In this document: piece by piece, positions 1 to 12,952 of the stretch
Position numbering within the stretch: position 1 is the first letter of the stretch
Layout of the letters: the number at the start of each line of letters is the position of its first letter
NCBI GenBank assembly: GCA_026120035.1
Contig: JALRME010000013.1
Location: 372,001-436,000 of the forward strand
Length of the DNA: 64,000 bases
Direction: 5' to 3'
DNA from: Coleophoma eucalyptorum
Taxonomy: Eukaryota; Ascomycota; Leotiomycetes; Helotiales; Dermateaceae
Position numbers and translations under genes: made by a program
The notes under the pieces: model-generated
The model's input: only the letters and a program-made list of their open reading frames with translations
The model's database searches: none
What the model was told of the DNA's origin: nothing

Positions 1-1
1 A

Positions 2-2456
2 GCTGAGGAAGAAGGTCTTCTTGAGGTCAAGGTGGTGTTGGAGAACGAAAGAAAGTTCAAGGAGAGGTTGTACTTCGAATTTGCGTCTGACAACCAGAGC
101 GAACTCGCTGACGCATGGAATGATGAACGTCAGAAGGTTCTGGATATTGCATTCAGCAAACTGGAGCGCGTCATCACTAAGGGTGTTAAAGAGAGCATGC
201 GAACAGAGTGTCAAGACTCGATTCTGAAGCTGTGCAGAGAGGAATACTCAAAGAAGCTTGACCAAGCACCATATAAGCCTAAAGGAATGGTTCTTGGTAC
301 GATTCCACGAGTGCTTGCACTTTCAAATGGCAATGGTGATCCTGGACGCGATGCTGTATGTTGGGCGTGGGTAGAGGAGGATGGACGCGTGTTAGAGCAT
401 GGCAAATTCGACAACCTGTCTCGAGACAACAATGCCCGAGATGCTTTTGTTGAGCTCGTGCAACGAAGGAAACCTGACGTCCTTGGAGTTGGTGGGTTTT
501 CTGTCGAGACACACAAACTCATCAGCCACTTGAAAGACCTGGTCAAAGATCGTGAGCTTCGTGGAGCTGAATACGAGGATCAAGAAACTGGCGAAGATCG
601 TTCGGAGCCACTTGATGTTGTCGTGGTTAATGACGAAGTGGCGAGGCTCTACAAGGATAGCCCTCGAGCTGCTCTTGATCATCCAGCCCTTGTCCCCCTG
701 ACAAGATACTGCGTAGCTCTTGCCAAATACCTGCAAAACCCCATGAAGGAATATGCTGCACTTGGACGAGATGTCATCTCTTTATCGTTTCATCCAAGCC
801 AGCAACTTCTTCCAGAGGAGAAGCTGCGCCGACAACTTGACACCGCGATGGTAGATATGGTCAACCTTTGTGGAGTCGATATAAATGAAGCCATTGGTGA
901 TTCATACACTGCAAATCTTCTGCCATATGTATGTGGTCTTGGTCCAAGAAAGGCTACTAGCGTCATCAAGGCAATCAATGCCAATGGCGGACTGGTAAAC
1001 ACGCGAGACGAGCTGGTTGGCGACCCAGACAGTGGAAAACTGCCTGTTGTTGGTCCTCGAGTATGGAACAACTGCGCAAGTTTCTTGTCAATTGAGTACG
1101 ATAGCTCAACCCCCACCTCAGATTACCTTGACAATACTCGTGTCCATCCAGAAGACTACGAGCTTGGTCGAAAGATGGCAGCAGATGCCCTGGAATTGGA
1201 TGAAGAGGATGTCAAGGCCGAAGTAGACGAGGCTGGACCAGGAGCTATTGTGAGGAGACTCATCAAAGATGATGAGCAGGAGAAGGTCAATGACTTGATT
1301 CTGGAAGAGTATGCTGAGCAGTTGGAAAGAAATTACAATCAACGGAAGCGAGCCACCTTGGAAACTATCCGCGCAGAATTACAACAGCCATATGAAGAAC
1401 TCCGTAGAAGTTTCGCACTTCTTTCTGATGAAGAGATATTCACCATGCTCACGGGAGAGACTTCAGATTCCCTGTGTGAAGGCATGATTGTTTCCGTCAA
1501 CATCAGGGTGGTAAAGGAGGACTTTTTAATAGCAAGACTAGACTCCGGCATCGAAGGGAGAGTAGAGGCAACCGATGGCTCAGACCGTGGCACAGAATTC
1601 CTCAACCGACTCTTTTCTGTTGGACAGACTGCACAAGCTAAGTTGCTCGAAATGGATCGTCGGAACTTCACTGCAAGACTCTCATTGCGTGAAGAGATGT
1701 TACGATTTCCTTATCGAAAGCGCGTTGACCGGGAGCCAGGCTCATGGGATACGCTACAGGAACAACAGGATAGCGAGGAGCTCAAGGAGAAGGATAAGAC
1801 CACTGGGCGAACACAAAGAGTTGTTAAGCATCCACTTTTCCGGCCTTTCAATTCTATTCAAGCCGAAGAATATCTTGGATCGCAATCCATTGGGGATGCT
1901 GTCATTCGACCTTCTTCTAAAGGAAACGATCATCTCGCAGTCACTTGGAAGGTTGCAGATGGTGTATACCAGCATCTCGATGTTTTGGAACTGCAAAAGG
2001 AGAACGAGTTTTCAGTCGGGCGTCAATTGAGAATTGGTGGCAAGTACACCTACACTGATCTTGATGAATTGATTGTAGACCACGTCAAGGCAATGGCAAA
2101 GAAAGTGGATGAGATGATGCAGCATGACAAGTACCAGTCAGGCAGCAGAGCAGATACAGGTATGTGGTTAAATGCTATGGATTGACTCCTCGACTAACTC
2201 CTGCTCAGAAAACTGGTTGACGACGTATACCGAGGCCAACACTAAGAGATCTGTCTATGCTTTCTGCTTGGACCCGAAGCATCCTGGATACTTCCACCTA
2301 TGCTTCAAGGCTGGAAAGCTTGCTCGCGTCAACACTTGGCCGGTGCGAGTTGTACCGAATGCTTTCGAACTGATGAAGGCACCCTATCCAGACATGAAGG
2401 CTTTGTGCAACGGATTCAAACTTCGTCATGCCAGCGAGATGACTCGGCGTGGATGA
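2..2456 (+). CDS. spt6: Transcription elongation factor Spt6, 3' part (5' end outside window)
   Basis: Spt6 is a histone chaperone and elongation factor that travels with RNA polymerase II. Exons are <2..2159 and 2209..2456; the 49-nt intron starts GTATGT and ends CTCAG. The reading frame is open from base 2, so the N-terminal acidic half lies outside the window; 801 codons are visible. In order one sees the YqgF/RNase H-like domain ([15 protein letters not shown] near residue 100), a helix-hairpin-helix region ([18 protein letters not shown] near residue 310), the S1 RNA-binding domain (about 480-560) and the C-terminal tandem SH2 module ([16 protein letters not shown] onward). The protein ends in [16 protein letters not shown], soon after the second SH2, as is usual for filamentous ascomycetes. 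Splicing restores the frame exactly (GAT ACA G|AA AAC TGG). Identification is secure. Confidence 0.95.
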
Positions 2457-3372
2457 AAACGGGCTTGGATTTTTCCTTTTCTATGTACTAAAATTGAGCA
2501 TATCGATTATGAACTTCGCAGAATGCATTTACGGGACTTGAAAAGGCGAGGTAGTGGTCTGGGGCAGGAACGTGGTTAGACTCTGTACCTATACATACCT
2601 ATTATTTACAGGAGACCGATCGCGATCGGTCGATAACAAATTCACAAAATGGCACTGGGGCTTCCCACGACTTTCATAAACACTGATTGATTGATTGTAG
2701 CCTTGCTTTGCCCACGTTTCAACCCGTTCAACCGCAACCCTTGCGCGACACGACGCGATCAGGGCGCCCATGTTGCACCAATCACAGCAATGGCCGGCAA
2801 GGCTGAATGGGGGATGCGCCGTTCATCCAGTTCAAGTGGCTGCTGATCCGCACCGGACCGTACTGTCTCTCGTATTTGACCTTTCTTTACGAAGCGTCGT
2901 TAACGTCAGCCTTCAGGGCAAGCATACCTAGTAAATAGAGACACCTACCGTTAGTTATTTATACTATACAAGTCAGAGCGGACTGACGCGATACAAGACC
3001 TATATGACAGAGCAAGCCGCTCGCATCGGAAAAACGAACCTAGCTCCAAGAAAGTGCCACGGGATGACAGCAGCCTGTGGACACTAGAGTCTTAGTTGCC
3101 GGCCAGTCCCTGATCTGATGCGACCTACAATTCCCTAGTTCGTAGTAAAGCGAGCCTTCTGCAAGGCATCACGACGCCCAAGACTGACGATTACGCACAC
3201 GTATTCCTCTACCATAGCTACCAGCTGTCTTTTTCCGATGGGCCTTTCTTGAAGATCTGCAGGCCCCCAACCTCCTCTGATTTTCTATTCTACCCGAGAG
3301 ATTTGACAACATTCCCACCCAAGCTGTTTCACATGCGCCAACTGTCCCTAACTTAGCCACATCACCACCACC
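2457..3372. other. Intergenic region between spt6 and the Osh3-like gene
   Basis: No supported gene. It should contain the spt6 3' UTR and the promoter and leader of the downstream gene. Short open frames on both strands show no recognisable domain. Confidence 0.6.
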
Positions 3373-6300
3373 ATGGCGGGGATGGAACAACTGGAAATTC
3401 ATAGCAAAGTAGGTGATGTTCCTTTAAAGGTACGATCGCAAGATGAATACTGGTCTGATTCGCGCCCATAGTCCTACATTGTTCGTTGGGTCAAGGTCGA
3501 GGAGGGGCATACAATATCATGGAGCATCCAGCCACATGAAAGATCAATGTACGATTCTTCGCTCACCTACTCGCATACCCGCATGAATTGTCAGAACTAA
3601 TCTGATATCAGAAATTTCGGCGTCTTCAAGCACCCAGGAACGAATAACAGCTCGAATTCAAAGCTACCAGCCTCGGCCCCCGACGATGCAACTTCCTCAA
3701 ATCACCTCGACGCTGAACAAGACCAGACGCGGTCGAGACGGTCTTCTTCTGTCCGGAATGATGCCTCAACAGCGCAGGAACAGCTTCGAGCTAAAGGATT
3801 CCTCTATGTGCAGTGGTATGGAAAATGCGAGGCAGACAAAGTAGCAATGGGCACGTACGCTGTACCCGCTGGCCAGGGAGGGATGTATGCCCTGGTTTTC
3901 GACAATACCTTCTCGAAAGTCTATTCTAAGACTGCAACCTTTGTCTTGCTTACATACCCTACAAATGCTCCACCGCACGCTACGCACCATCTTTTGAATA
4001 TGAAGGGCGGACAGGGCGGATCGAGCATTTCAAGTCAGGCCAGATCTCAAAGTCCAAGGCTTATTCCTGCAGCATCCGATTCTGTCGACAGCCTTCACAG
4101 CCATGTGACGACGGGATTGAATGGCCGTGCTAGCAGAGGAAATTCTATTATTGGTCGGACGGAGAGTGAGCAAGGTGTACCTACATATCATGTTGGAGCT
4201 CTTCAGAAGCGACGTAGGAAGAAAGGACAAGGCTACGCGCGAAGATTCTTTTCCTTAGATTTTGCGTCCTGCACTTTATCGTATTATTACAATCGTAATT
4301 CTTCTGCTTTGAGAGGAGCTATTCCTCTAAGCTTAGCTGCGATCTCTGCAGATGAGAGGCGGCGGGAAATTAGTATCGATTCCGGAGCTGAAATTTGGCA
4401 CTTGAAGGCAAGCAACGCGAGAGATTTCGAAGAGTGGACTAGAGCTTTGGAAAGAGCTAGCAATACTGCTAGAGGTGTTGCAATTGACAATACGTTACAA
4501 CCTGGAAATCTCAGAATTAATACTGCAAGCCTTTCAAATCCAGCTTCGGCTCTTGCGGAAGAACAAGAGTGGGAGCAGGTTGAGGCGCTTGTAAGCAGGA
4601 TTGTTGGCACTAGGGACGCGATTCGAAGGTTATCAAAGGACACTGCACCATCGAAGAGAAGCTCTTATATGGGCCTTGGACTGACATCTGGGCTTGGATC
4701 TACCGAAGAGAAAGAAGGGGCTGACTATTTTGGAGCCCCTAATGCTCCAGCCGCCCCAGAGAAACGACCTTTCTGGAAGCGTAAATCCTCCAGTACAGTA
4801 GGAACTCCGCAGCTTTTGCAGCCAAGGAGTACATCTTCGCAACTTGCTGTCCCTACTTCGCAGACAGTGACGACAATAACTGCCAATGGTTCTTCCACGC
4901 CACGTGCTGGGCGACATCATGACCATGAACAAATCAGCATGCACGACCACTGTGAGGCTCTGTTGAAGGACCTGGACAATGTGCTCGGTGACTTCTCGGT
5001 GTTACTGACTAAAAGCAAGCGTCGCCGTATGCCTCCTCCTAAATCGGCTGTATCGAGGACGAGTATAGATTCAACGTCGACTGGGGAATTCTATGATGCA
5101 GAGCCGGACTTCGCTCAACAAGATGGGTCTCAGCTTTTGATCATTGACCGACAAAGCGAGGAAGATACTCAGACTGAAGCGGAGGATGAGTTTGTAACAG
5201 ACTCTTCGTCAATTTCATCAGCTGGAGGTGATGATGCTGCAGGGCACATAAACGGTGTCGCGGCACTGTTTCCTGCAAAACCAAAGTCACTTACACCGCT
5301 CCCAATTCCTGGCTCTATAGCACGCCGTAAAACTGTCCCATCTGCTACGGTCATGCCTCCAAGTCTGATTGGCTTCTTGCGGAAGAATGTGGGAAAGGAT
5401 CTCAGCACTATCAGTATGCCTGTTTCTGCCAATGAACCATTGTCTCTGCTCCAGCGTGTTGCGGAACAGCTGGAGTATGCTCAGCTTTTGAACACTGCCA
5501 CAGCGCAGAAGGTACCAACCCAAAGACTCTTATATGTGACCGCATTTGCAGTCTCACAGTTCAGCTCAAATCGCGCCAAGGAACGTGCAATTCGCAAGCC
5601 TTTCAACCCTATGTTAGGGGAAACCTTTGAACTTGTCCGAACGGAGGACGAGGTCCCTGGTGGATTTCGCTTGCTGGTGGAAAAGGTATCTCACCGACCA
5701 GTCCGCATGGCTTGCCAAGCAGACTCTGCGAATTGGTCGTTTAGTCAATCTCCTGCACCATCGCAGAAATTTTGGGGAAAGAGTGCCGAACTTGTCACCG
5801 ACGGACGTATTCGAGTCTCCTTGCGCCTTCCAGATGGTACTGATGAGCTTTACAGTTGGACTGTTGCTACAGTATTCTTGCGCAATATTGTCATGGGCGA
5901 GAAGTACGTGGAGCCTGTAGGGACTATGACCGTAACGAACGAGACGACCGGGGCCAAAGCAGTCATCGAATTCAAACAGAAAGGTATGTTCGGTGGTCGT
6001 AGTGAAGATGTCCAGGTTGAGAGCTACGACCAAAATGGGGTCCATACCGGTATCAGTTTGACAGGGACTTGGAATGAGAAACTGCGCTTCCTCGAAGCTG
6101 GAAAAGCGGCCGGTGCAGAAATCTGGCGTGTTGGAGGTTTGGTGGATAACTCACCACAGAAATATGGATTCACGACATTTGCTGCAGGCCTCAATGAGAT
6201 CACGGAGCTCGAAAAGGGAAAACTACCACCGACGGATTCCCGTCTAAGAGCTGATCAGCGAGCAGCTGAAGAGGGAGATCTGGATTCCGCAGAGGCATGG

Positions 6301-6504
6301 AAGGCAAAGCTGGAAGATCTTCAGCGCGTGCGGAGGAAGGAATCCGAGGAGAAAGGCGAAGTCCACAAACCTCGCTGGTTCGTCAAAGCCGAAGGTGGTG
6401 ACGAGGGCGAAGAGGTCTGGCGACTGAAGGGCGGTAAGGAAGGGTACTGGGAAGAGAGGACCAAGGGGACGTGGAGTGGGATTGAGAATATCCTCGCATT
6501 ATGA
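3373..6504 (+). CDS. osh3: Oxysterol-binding protein of the Osh3 type (GOLD-PH-FFAT-ORD)
   Basis: Lipid-exchange protein expected at ER-plasma membrane contacts. Exons 3373..3408, 3472..3548 and 3612..6504 give 1001 residues. The first donor (GTAGGT at 3409) was preferred to GTACGA at 3430; both keep the frame, but only the first gives HSKSYIVRWVKVEEGHTISW, which reads as an uninterrupted GOLD-like start. Exon 2-3 joining gives SINFGVFKHPG. Visible parts: N-terminal GOLD-like domain, a PH domain at about residues 230-325 (HVGALQKRRRKKGQGYARRF to EEWTRALERA), a Ser-rich linker, an FFAT-like motif EFYDAEP at 5086-5106 that would bind VAP proteins of the ER, and the lipid-binding ORD from about residue 630 (GKDLSTISMPVSANEPLSLL). 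The ORP fingerprint reads EKVSHRPV (5680-5703) instead of the canonical EQVSHHPP. The FFAT motif and domain order support the Osh3 subfamily. Confidence 0.92.
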
Positions 6505-9500
6505 TCTCCTTCGGATACTGATGGAGATGAACATTCTTTTCTTTGAAGACTTGTCTGTCTATTCTGCGGGGTCTTTTCCGTCGGAATCTTAGGGTGGTGT
6601 TTTATGATCCAAAAGATTTTATGTTGTATATGTGCATAGCTCCTCTTGTAGCAAATATGGATGGTTATTGCATCTTTGGGGGCTTCTACGATCAACAGCG
6701 CGGTCATCGATCTAAAGACTTTCTTAAATCTTAACCTCATGGTTTACTAGTCGTGATGTTAAGTCCTCCATTCAGTTCTGAATTTTGAGCTGCAGATAAG
6801 ACGATCTTGGGCATTGCCCTTCGGGTCACCACCTCGCAGTTTGAAGCCACTCTCAAAAGGCTCAACGGCAGCTTCTTGCCCGATTCCTCCTCACAAGTTC
6901 CTGCTGGTAGGCAAGAAAATGAAAGACGAGACTTCAGCAACTCACGCTCAGAAACTCCAACCTCTAGAGAGAGCTATACTTACTTACCTTACCCATCATA
7001 CCATCTCAACTGGCTCATTGCAACCAACTCACTTCAGTCTCCGTTTCCCACCGCAGCTTTGCGCCCAGTTTCTCCCAAAAGACCTACCTTCCCACCCCTT
7101 ACCACATCAAGCACGATGGCGCAAGCACATCCTCCGTAGAGAGGCTCCAGAGCAGCATCAACCGTCGGAGTGTACTTCCCCCAAGACTCGCTAAGCTAGG
7201 AGATTAACTGAGGTTACCAGAGGGAACCCTTTAACCTCCCTGGGCGCGCAGCTACACGCAGCGCGGCCGATTGCCATAACGGGGAACTGGGTTGTGATCT
7301 TCTTTCGGCACTCGATAAGCGACGACCGTCACCATGCCATTGATGCAAGCAACGATATCAGTGGATTACCCAGCGTGGGTGATGCTTTGGAGAAATTTAG
7401 GGAAGGAGGGTTTGATGCAGGGGAAGGTGGTCTTTTAGATGAATACTACACGTCACGCTATATTTATCGTACGTCACTAGTGTATGCCGATGAACGTGAC
7501 TGTGCAGAGTCGTTGGTACACTTAGTCCGAAGGGAAACATCAATACCAAAAGTTTGTAAGTGGTCTAAGACTTGTAGATCGATTGCTTGCTGGAGGCGAG
7601 ATATCTAATTGACTTCAATGCGAGATCAATATATCGTCATAACACCAAAGCCTATTTGAGGCCCATAAAAGACCAAGTCCGTAACTATGGCCACTGAAAA
7701 TGGAATACAGCTAAAGGCCTATGAACCGGTTGAGTTATGACACCACTTGTTTTTCAAAGACTTTCTCAATTTAATTACTGACTTTCGTATCTTGTATTAT
7801 GGTACGACGATCAGACTAAAAATATATATGGCTTTGTAAGAGTATCTAGATATACACTGCGTCAAGGAAGGACAGAACAACGCCAACTAAGTATTATCCG
7901 AAACCCAAACCCGCATCTTGCCCGAAATCCTTCTTCCTTGTGTCATAGCTTGATAGATGATGAGATATGTATAGGGGACATTTTAAAGAGGAGCTTTGTG
8001 TTCGAGCTATCAGCACAAGTTCATTCCGCGTTGAAACCCTGAATGATCTCACTCACACCATCAAAAAGAGGCATCCACAACTTGAAGATCACCCAAACTG
8101 GCCCACAACTGAGGAAAGAAACAAGTTGAGCACAAGCGAAGCGAGGAATGCTTCTCCTTCGCGATATCGTTCCATTCTTCCAAACGTCATCAAGGCCACT
8201 GCGGATATTTCTAGACCTGCCGAATATCTCACCGGGGAATGTGAAAACGCGTTTTTTCCAAAGGGAGAACAAACATGCATCCCCTATTTTGGGAACTCCC
8301 TATGATCGAGAAGATAGGCGATCGATTGACCAAGATAGCTCACTTAGTCGTGCAGGAATTCCTAATGGTGCTCTTCCACTCCGTTCATTCGTGGACTGAG
8401 GTCGAGACCAGAGCCGTTCCGGGATTGCAGGGCCAGCCTTTGGTAGCATGAATCACGCCACGACATCAAGCATACGCCAGGAATCCAAATCTCACACCAG
8501 AGCGGCGCCCAAACAGTCTTGGACTTTCTCTCCTCCGGTGTAAGTATGTCGTGGATTGGGACAGACGCGACACCGGTCATGTGCTCGGTCGGGTCTGTTC
8601 AGTTCTGGACGGACCAAGCCGAAAGGGTGCGGTGGTGGAAGGACCTGGGAAATTACCCAAGGCCGGGGCGGCAGCCAATCAGAAGCTGTGCTGTGGTACT
8701 CCAAAGCCTAAAATTGGGATCCACACGCCTCTTTTTTGCCGTCGGTGCTATTTCCGTCCCGTTGCCCTGGCGCAGATCGCTGGACTGCGGAGAAGCCTCA
8801 GAGGGTGAAGTACAGTACGGTACAGCTAATGTGCAACCGTCGATGGATATCTTCGCGAATCGCCTCTGGCTTAGACACGCTTCCATGGTCTGGATGGTAT
8901 TTGTCCTTCGAGCGTGAGAAAGGTCATGATGCGCTGCAACCCCGGCCGAGACTGCAGGTCGGGGTGAGATCAGACCACAGAGGCCACTCAAGCCCGGGTC
9001 TTAAGGTGTAAGACATCAGATGAATCTCCCGGATATTTCATTCAACCACTTGTCTTCAGCCTATAGCATTGCGAAGTATTACAGTTCCCGTATACTGACA
9101 CCCCTGACCACGAAAGTTTTACGATGACGTTTCCGCCAGCCAACAGATTGGCGCCAACGCTCGATAACTTCCGGTATACCAACTGTACGAGCTCGTAAAA
9201 GCCTACAACTCATCACATCACCCATCCTTGTTGCAGTAAATCCAGCGCAACCAATGCAGAAAAGTAGACGAAGATGTCAGTAAATGCTAGGATTAGAGGG
9301 CAAATGGTTATTGGTGATGTTCTAGTCTCGTCTCTTCTCTCTCGGCTTTCGCAGCGATTAACCCGACGTGCTAGACATGGTTGGTCTCAGGCGCATGCTC
9401 AGATCAGCGCTGGCCGTACTGTATACTCGAGTAGAGGCAGTGTTGGCAGTATGAAGGGTAGAAAGAACCGGGAGAGTCGGATGCGGGTGGAGATGATGAC

Positions 9501-10431
9501 TGAGAGACCTACAGATAACCGGTAACCCGTTGGTTGGCACACAGCAGACGACCAAGATATAAACAAGGCTGAATCAGAGTCTCTGAATTTGTTAGGGTTC
9601 CTGGGCAAGAGGGGAGGTGTCAGCGTGGAGAGGGGGACCAACGCCGTGCTCGCTTGCTGATTGGAGGCCGAGCCACGCCATGCTTCCGCCGACAGCTCGT
9701 GTTGATCAGGAACCAAATCTTCCTTTCTTGTTTACCCCTGGCGCTAGGGAAGTGATGCTACACCACAATCAAATGACTCTGTCCAACGGTTGCTGGGACG
9801 GCGTAGAGGGGGAAGGGGAAGGGGGACAGGGGAAAGGGAAAAGGAAGAGGATGAAGATGAAGATGAGGAAGAGGAAGCGCAAGGCATGCAGGTGAGGACG
9901 GTGGGATGGGTAAAACGGTGGAAGACGGGCATAGAGCGTAAATTGTATGTAGGTAGGTCAGCAGCAGCAAGCAGAGTGAGTGACCGACCGTTGCCAGCTG
10001 CACCCACTTACTCACCACCCACTCACCCAGTCCCAGGCGCAGAAGCACCCAAGACCCATTGATTAAGGTGTGTCGGCTGTCCCTGCTCTGCCCTCTGCTC
10101 CCCGTAAAAGTTTCCTCAAAGCAGGAACCCCCCCAGCGCGTGCGCCCCACCAGCCAGAAATCGCAATTTCCCTGCCCCAATTCGGTCCTAGCGGTAAAGT
10201 GCCGAGCTCTCATAAAGATCATCACCTTCTCATCTCCAGCATCCTCTTTTCCTTCCCTCCTCACCCACACGCTCTTTCTGTCCTGCCCGTCCTGCCCTGA
10301 CTTTCAGTCAATTACATTCGTTTTTCAACGCCGTAAATCAACTCCATACTCCCGCTCCTCTACTCCTAATTCCCGACTCTTCCTCAAATTCCTAATACCC
10401 AACCAATCAACCAAACAAACAATCCATCAAG
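6505..10431. other. 3.9-kb region without a supportable gene
   Basis: It contains the 3' end of the Osh3 gene and the promoter and leader of the GPI-protein gene. Open frames up to 170 codons occur on both strands but have no domain, start context or intron signals that I could defend. A purine-rich tract lies at 9805-9878. The last 480 nt before 10432 contain no ATG on the plus strand and are CT-rich, which fits a long leader or CT-rich fungal promoter. Confidence 0.5.
9805..9878 (+). repeat. Polypurine tract (GGGGAAGG grading into GAAGATGAGGAA)
   Basis: About 74 nt almost entirely of A and G on the plus strand, first G4A2-like blocks, then GAA/GAT-like triplets. It lies about 550 bp upstream of the GPI-protein start codon. 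Such tracts can form triplexes or exclude nucleosomes; no direct evidence of function here. Confidence 0.75.
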
Positions 10432-11059
10432 ATGCAATTCTCCAAGATCACCATGGCTGTTGCCTTCCTTGCCGGCGCTGTTTCCGCCTCTTACAACGGT
10501 ACCGTCTACACCACCGAGATCTTGACCGAGTACACCGTACGTGACTTTCCATTGCAACCGGGACTTTTCTCCCCAAATTGGAGCATCGCCAAAGGAGGCA
10601 TGCGCCGAGGAATTCAAGAACTAACGTCTTAATGTTTAGACCGTCTGCCCTCTTGCTACCAGCTTCACCTACAACGGCCAGACCATCACTGCCACTGAGG
10701 TACGTTTGATCCGTGCTTATTGTTCGGGAGATAGTTATTGATTCAAGTTATAGAGCGAGACCGTCACCCTCCCATGCCCCTGCACTGTTGTTAAGCCCAT
10801 CACCACCAGCACCGTCACCGTTTGCAGCACCTGCACCGCCGCTGCTACTACCAGCATCCCAGTTTACTACAACTCAACCGCTGCCGCCGCCACCACTGTT
10901 CCTGCTGTCCCAACCACCAAGCTCGTCGGGACTGGCGGTGGTGCTGGTGCCGTTTCTTCCTCATCCCCAACCACCTCAGTCTATGCTGGCGCTGCTCCTC
11001 AAAACATCGCCGGTGGAGCTGCTGCTGGTCTTCTTGGTCTCGTTGCTTACCTTTTGTAA
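10432..11059 (+). CDS. Small secreted GPI-anchored cell-wall protein
   Basis: Exons 10432..10536, 10640..10699 and 10754..11059 give 156 residues; all introns (103 and 54 nt, GTACGT donors) are phase 0. The N-terminus is a signal peptide (MQFSKITMAVAFLAGAVSAS). The mature part carries short Cys-containing blocks (TVCPLATSFTYNGQTITATE, TLPCPCTVVKPITT, VTVCSTCTAA), then a Ser/Thr/Ala-rich stalk and a small-residue plus hydrophobic tail (GGAAAGLLGLVAYLL) typical of a GPI-attachment signal. This layout resembles the Sed1/CCG-6-like wall proteins of ascomycetes; that assignment is inference. Codons are strongly C-ending, as in highly expressed fungal genes, unlike neighbouring genes. The start follows a CA-rich leader. 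It probably coats the cell wall. Confidence 0.88.
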
Positions 11060-12952
11060 GCGATCAATGGCTGAGTCGCATTTTCAACCGATCACGAAGT
11101 ACGATTTTTCTCATCACGACCTTCGGCATTTCATGAATTGGGGGAGAGCGATTGGAGAGAAGGGGAGGTAATTTTGGGGTGGGGAGGATGTGTAGGTTAT
11201 GAACTACGGAGATTTCAAACTTGATGCCCTGGAATTGCGCTATGGAATCACTCTCGACGAAATTGTGCTACGGAGCGATGAAATCGAGGGAAGGTCTACG
11301 CAATCACAGGAAATCAGATCTCCTTTTCAGTAGTGATCGCGTGTTTGGGAGTGAAGTGAATTGCGACGCTGATTCCACTCGTCAATCATCATACCCGGTG
11401 TGCGGTCTTTTATATCTCTTTTCAGGTGTCTCGAGAACTATTCAAGCATAAATTTAAGTGTCTAATTTGGGGTTTGGCGTGCGAGGGCAAAAGAAGAATA
11501 CTATGAGCAGATCACAAAACCACTTTTTTGTTCCACCTGGAAGGAAATACTTTCTTCAATTCTCACCTCTCTTGTGAAATAGTCGTTTAATTGTCTCTCA
11601 ACGTCGGGATAGTTTTTTCAATTGTTTTGGCTTGAGGTCAGATCCGGATGAATATCACAAGCTTTGATTGTCTTTCTACACGGTCTGGTCTCGAATCTTG
11701 AGCCTTTTGGGTTGCCCCTCCATCTCAACCTTATCGTTATCACTATCTCATTTGTTGTTATGGCAGCTGCATCTTGCCGCTTTCTAATCTATATCCCGGC
11801 TCGCCTTGGAGCTCGTTATATGCATGTACTTTGTCTTGCAGGCGATACTGCTGCAGACACCTCAGTGGTAAGCGAGAAAGATATAAGACATCTTTTGCAT
11901 TGCTAGTGACATGATCTTCTAGTACTAGGTACTAGGTAGGCTATGAGGTGCTGGGTACTGTATTCCCTCTCGTGAAGTCGTTTGCCTGGCACATTTTTAC
12001 TTCCTTGCTTCGGTAAGAGCATCTTCGCCTTCCCAAATGCTCGCAAGGTGTTGACGAGAGTTTGGTCGCTTAGCATATGCATGGCCATACACAACGCACG
12101 AACAAGCCCCAAGGTCAAAATTGGAGGCTCCTGAGAATTAAGTAAAGAAGACTTGTTCAAGAAACCACAAATCGATATCCCATCTTAGTTATCTTGAAAG
12201 ACGAATCAACGACGACTTGATATTATGAAAAGGAGTTTGGGCAAAGTACAATGTCTCGACACTCTTAGTAGCATTATCTGAAGAACTGGCGATGTTGTAG
12301 GGCTTAAAGAGGCTTGAACAGCTGCTAGGGTATTAGTTCCCTCGGTGAACCTATCTCCAATGCCTGAGAAACTAGGTCACTTTTTGTGTTAGCATAGAGG
12401 AAGGTGCGATGTGATTGCTTGTCAAGCTGGTACTTAGTGTTATTCTTTCCGTTGCTTCGCTTGCTTCGTGTTGTACCTCCAAGAAACCAAACATATCAAG
12501 TAATCAATAGATTTTATGAGAAAAAGTTTTCTGTTTCATCGAGTTTTCCCTTTTGCACAATTGGTATAACATATTTTCTGCTTTGTCAAGGACAAGGGCG
12601 CCAGGTTCTCAAGGCTATTCAAAGAGCAGGCAGAAAGACTTATGGAGCGCGTTGTTGAAGTTGAGTTCCTTGCTTGGTAGCGTCATCAATAGGCTGATAT
12701 CCTCTCTTTGTTTACATGAGAGTATTCTTAGGCTTTCCCTCGCAACTCATCGCGTATAGACGAGGAAGCCAGTTGTGCCCAATACACAACCACAACGCAA
12801 CAACAACCAGCGATCTGACTTCAGCCAAAGCTGATTTCATCTCCAATTACGTTCTATTGTATTGTGCAGAAGAGATATCTTCTCGTATTATTGCATGGAA
12901 TACAAGATACAAAAGCACTCTTCCCAACTCGCGCTTCAAACCCAACTTCAAG
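11060..12952. other. Intergenic region, 1.9 kb, no supportable gene
   Basis: Holds the 3' UTR of the GPI-protein gene and the promoter of the AT-hook gene. A cluster of short direct repeats of CTAGGTA type lies near 11921-11960. The frame of the next gene is open upstream to 12716, but ATG 12953 has the better context (TTCAAGATGGCT) and starts a better protein. Confidence 0.5.

Noticed and set aside
3430..3471. Alternative 42-nt first intron of the Osh3 gene
   Set aside because: Would insert VGDVPLK into the GOLD-like start and is shorter than other introns here; kept as less likely alternative.
6814..7194. 126-codon plus-strand frame downstream of the Osh3 gene
   Set aside because: No domain, low-complexity Pro/His/Ser composition, overlapping frame of similar length; no defensible gene.
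9758..10270. 170-codon frame on the minus strand
   Set aside because: Runs through the CT-rich promoter of the GPI-protein gene; composition is explained by the polypurine/pyrimidine tract; no domain.
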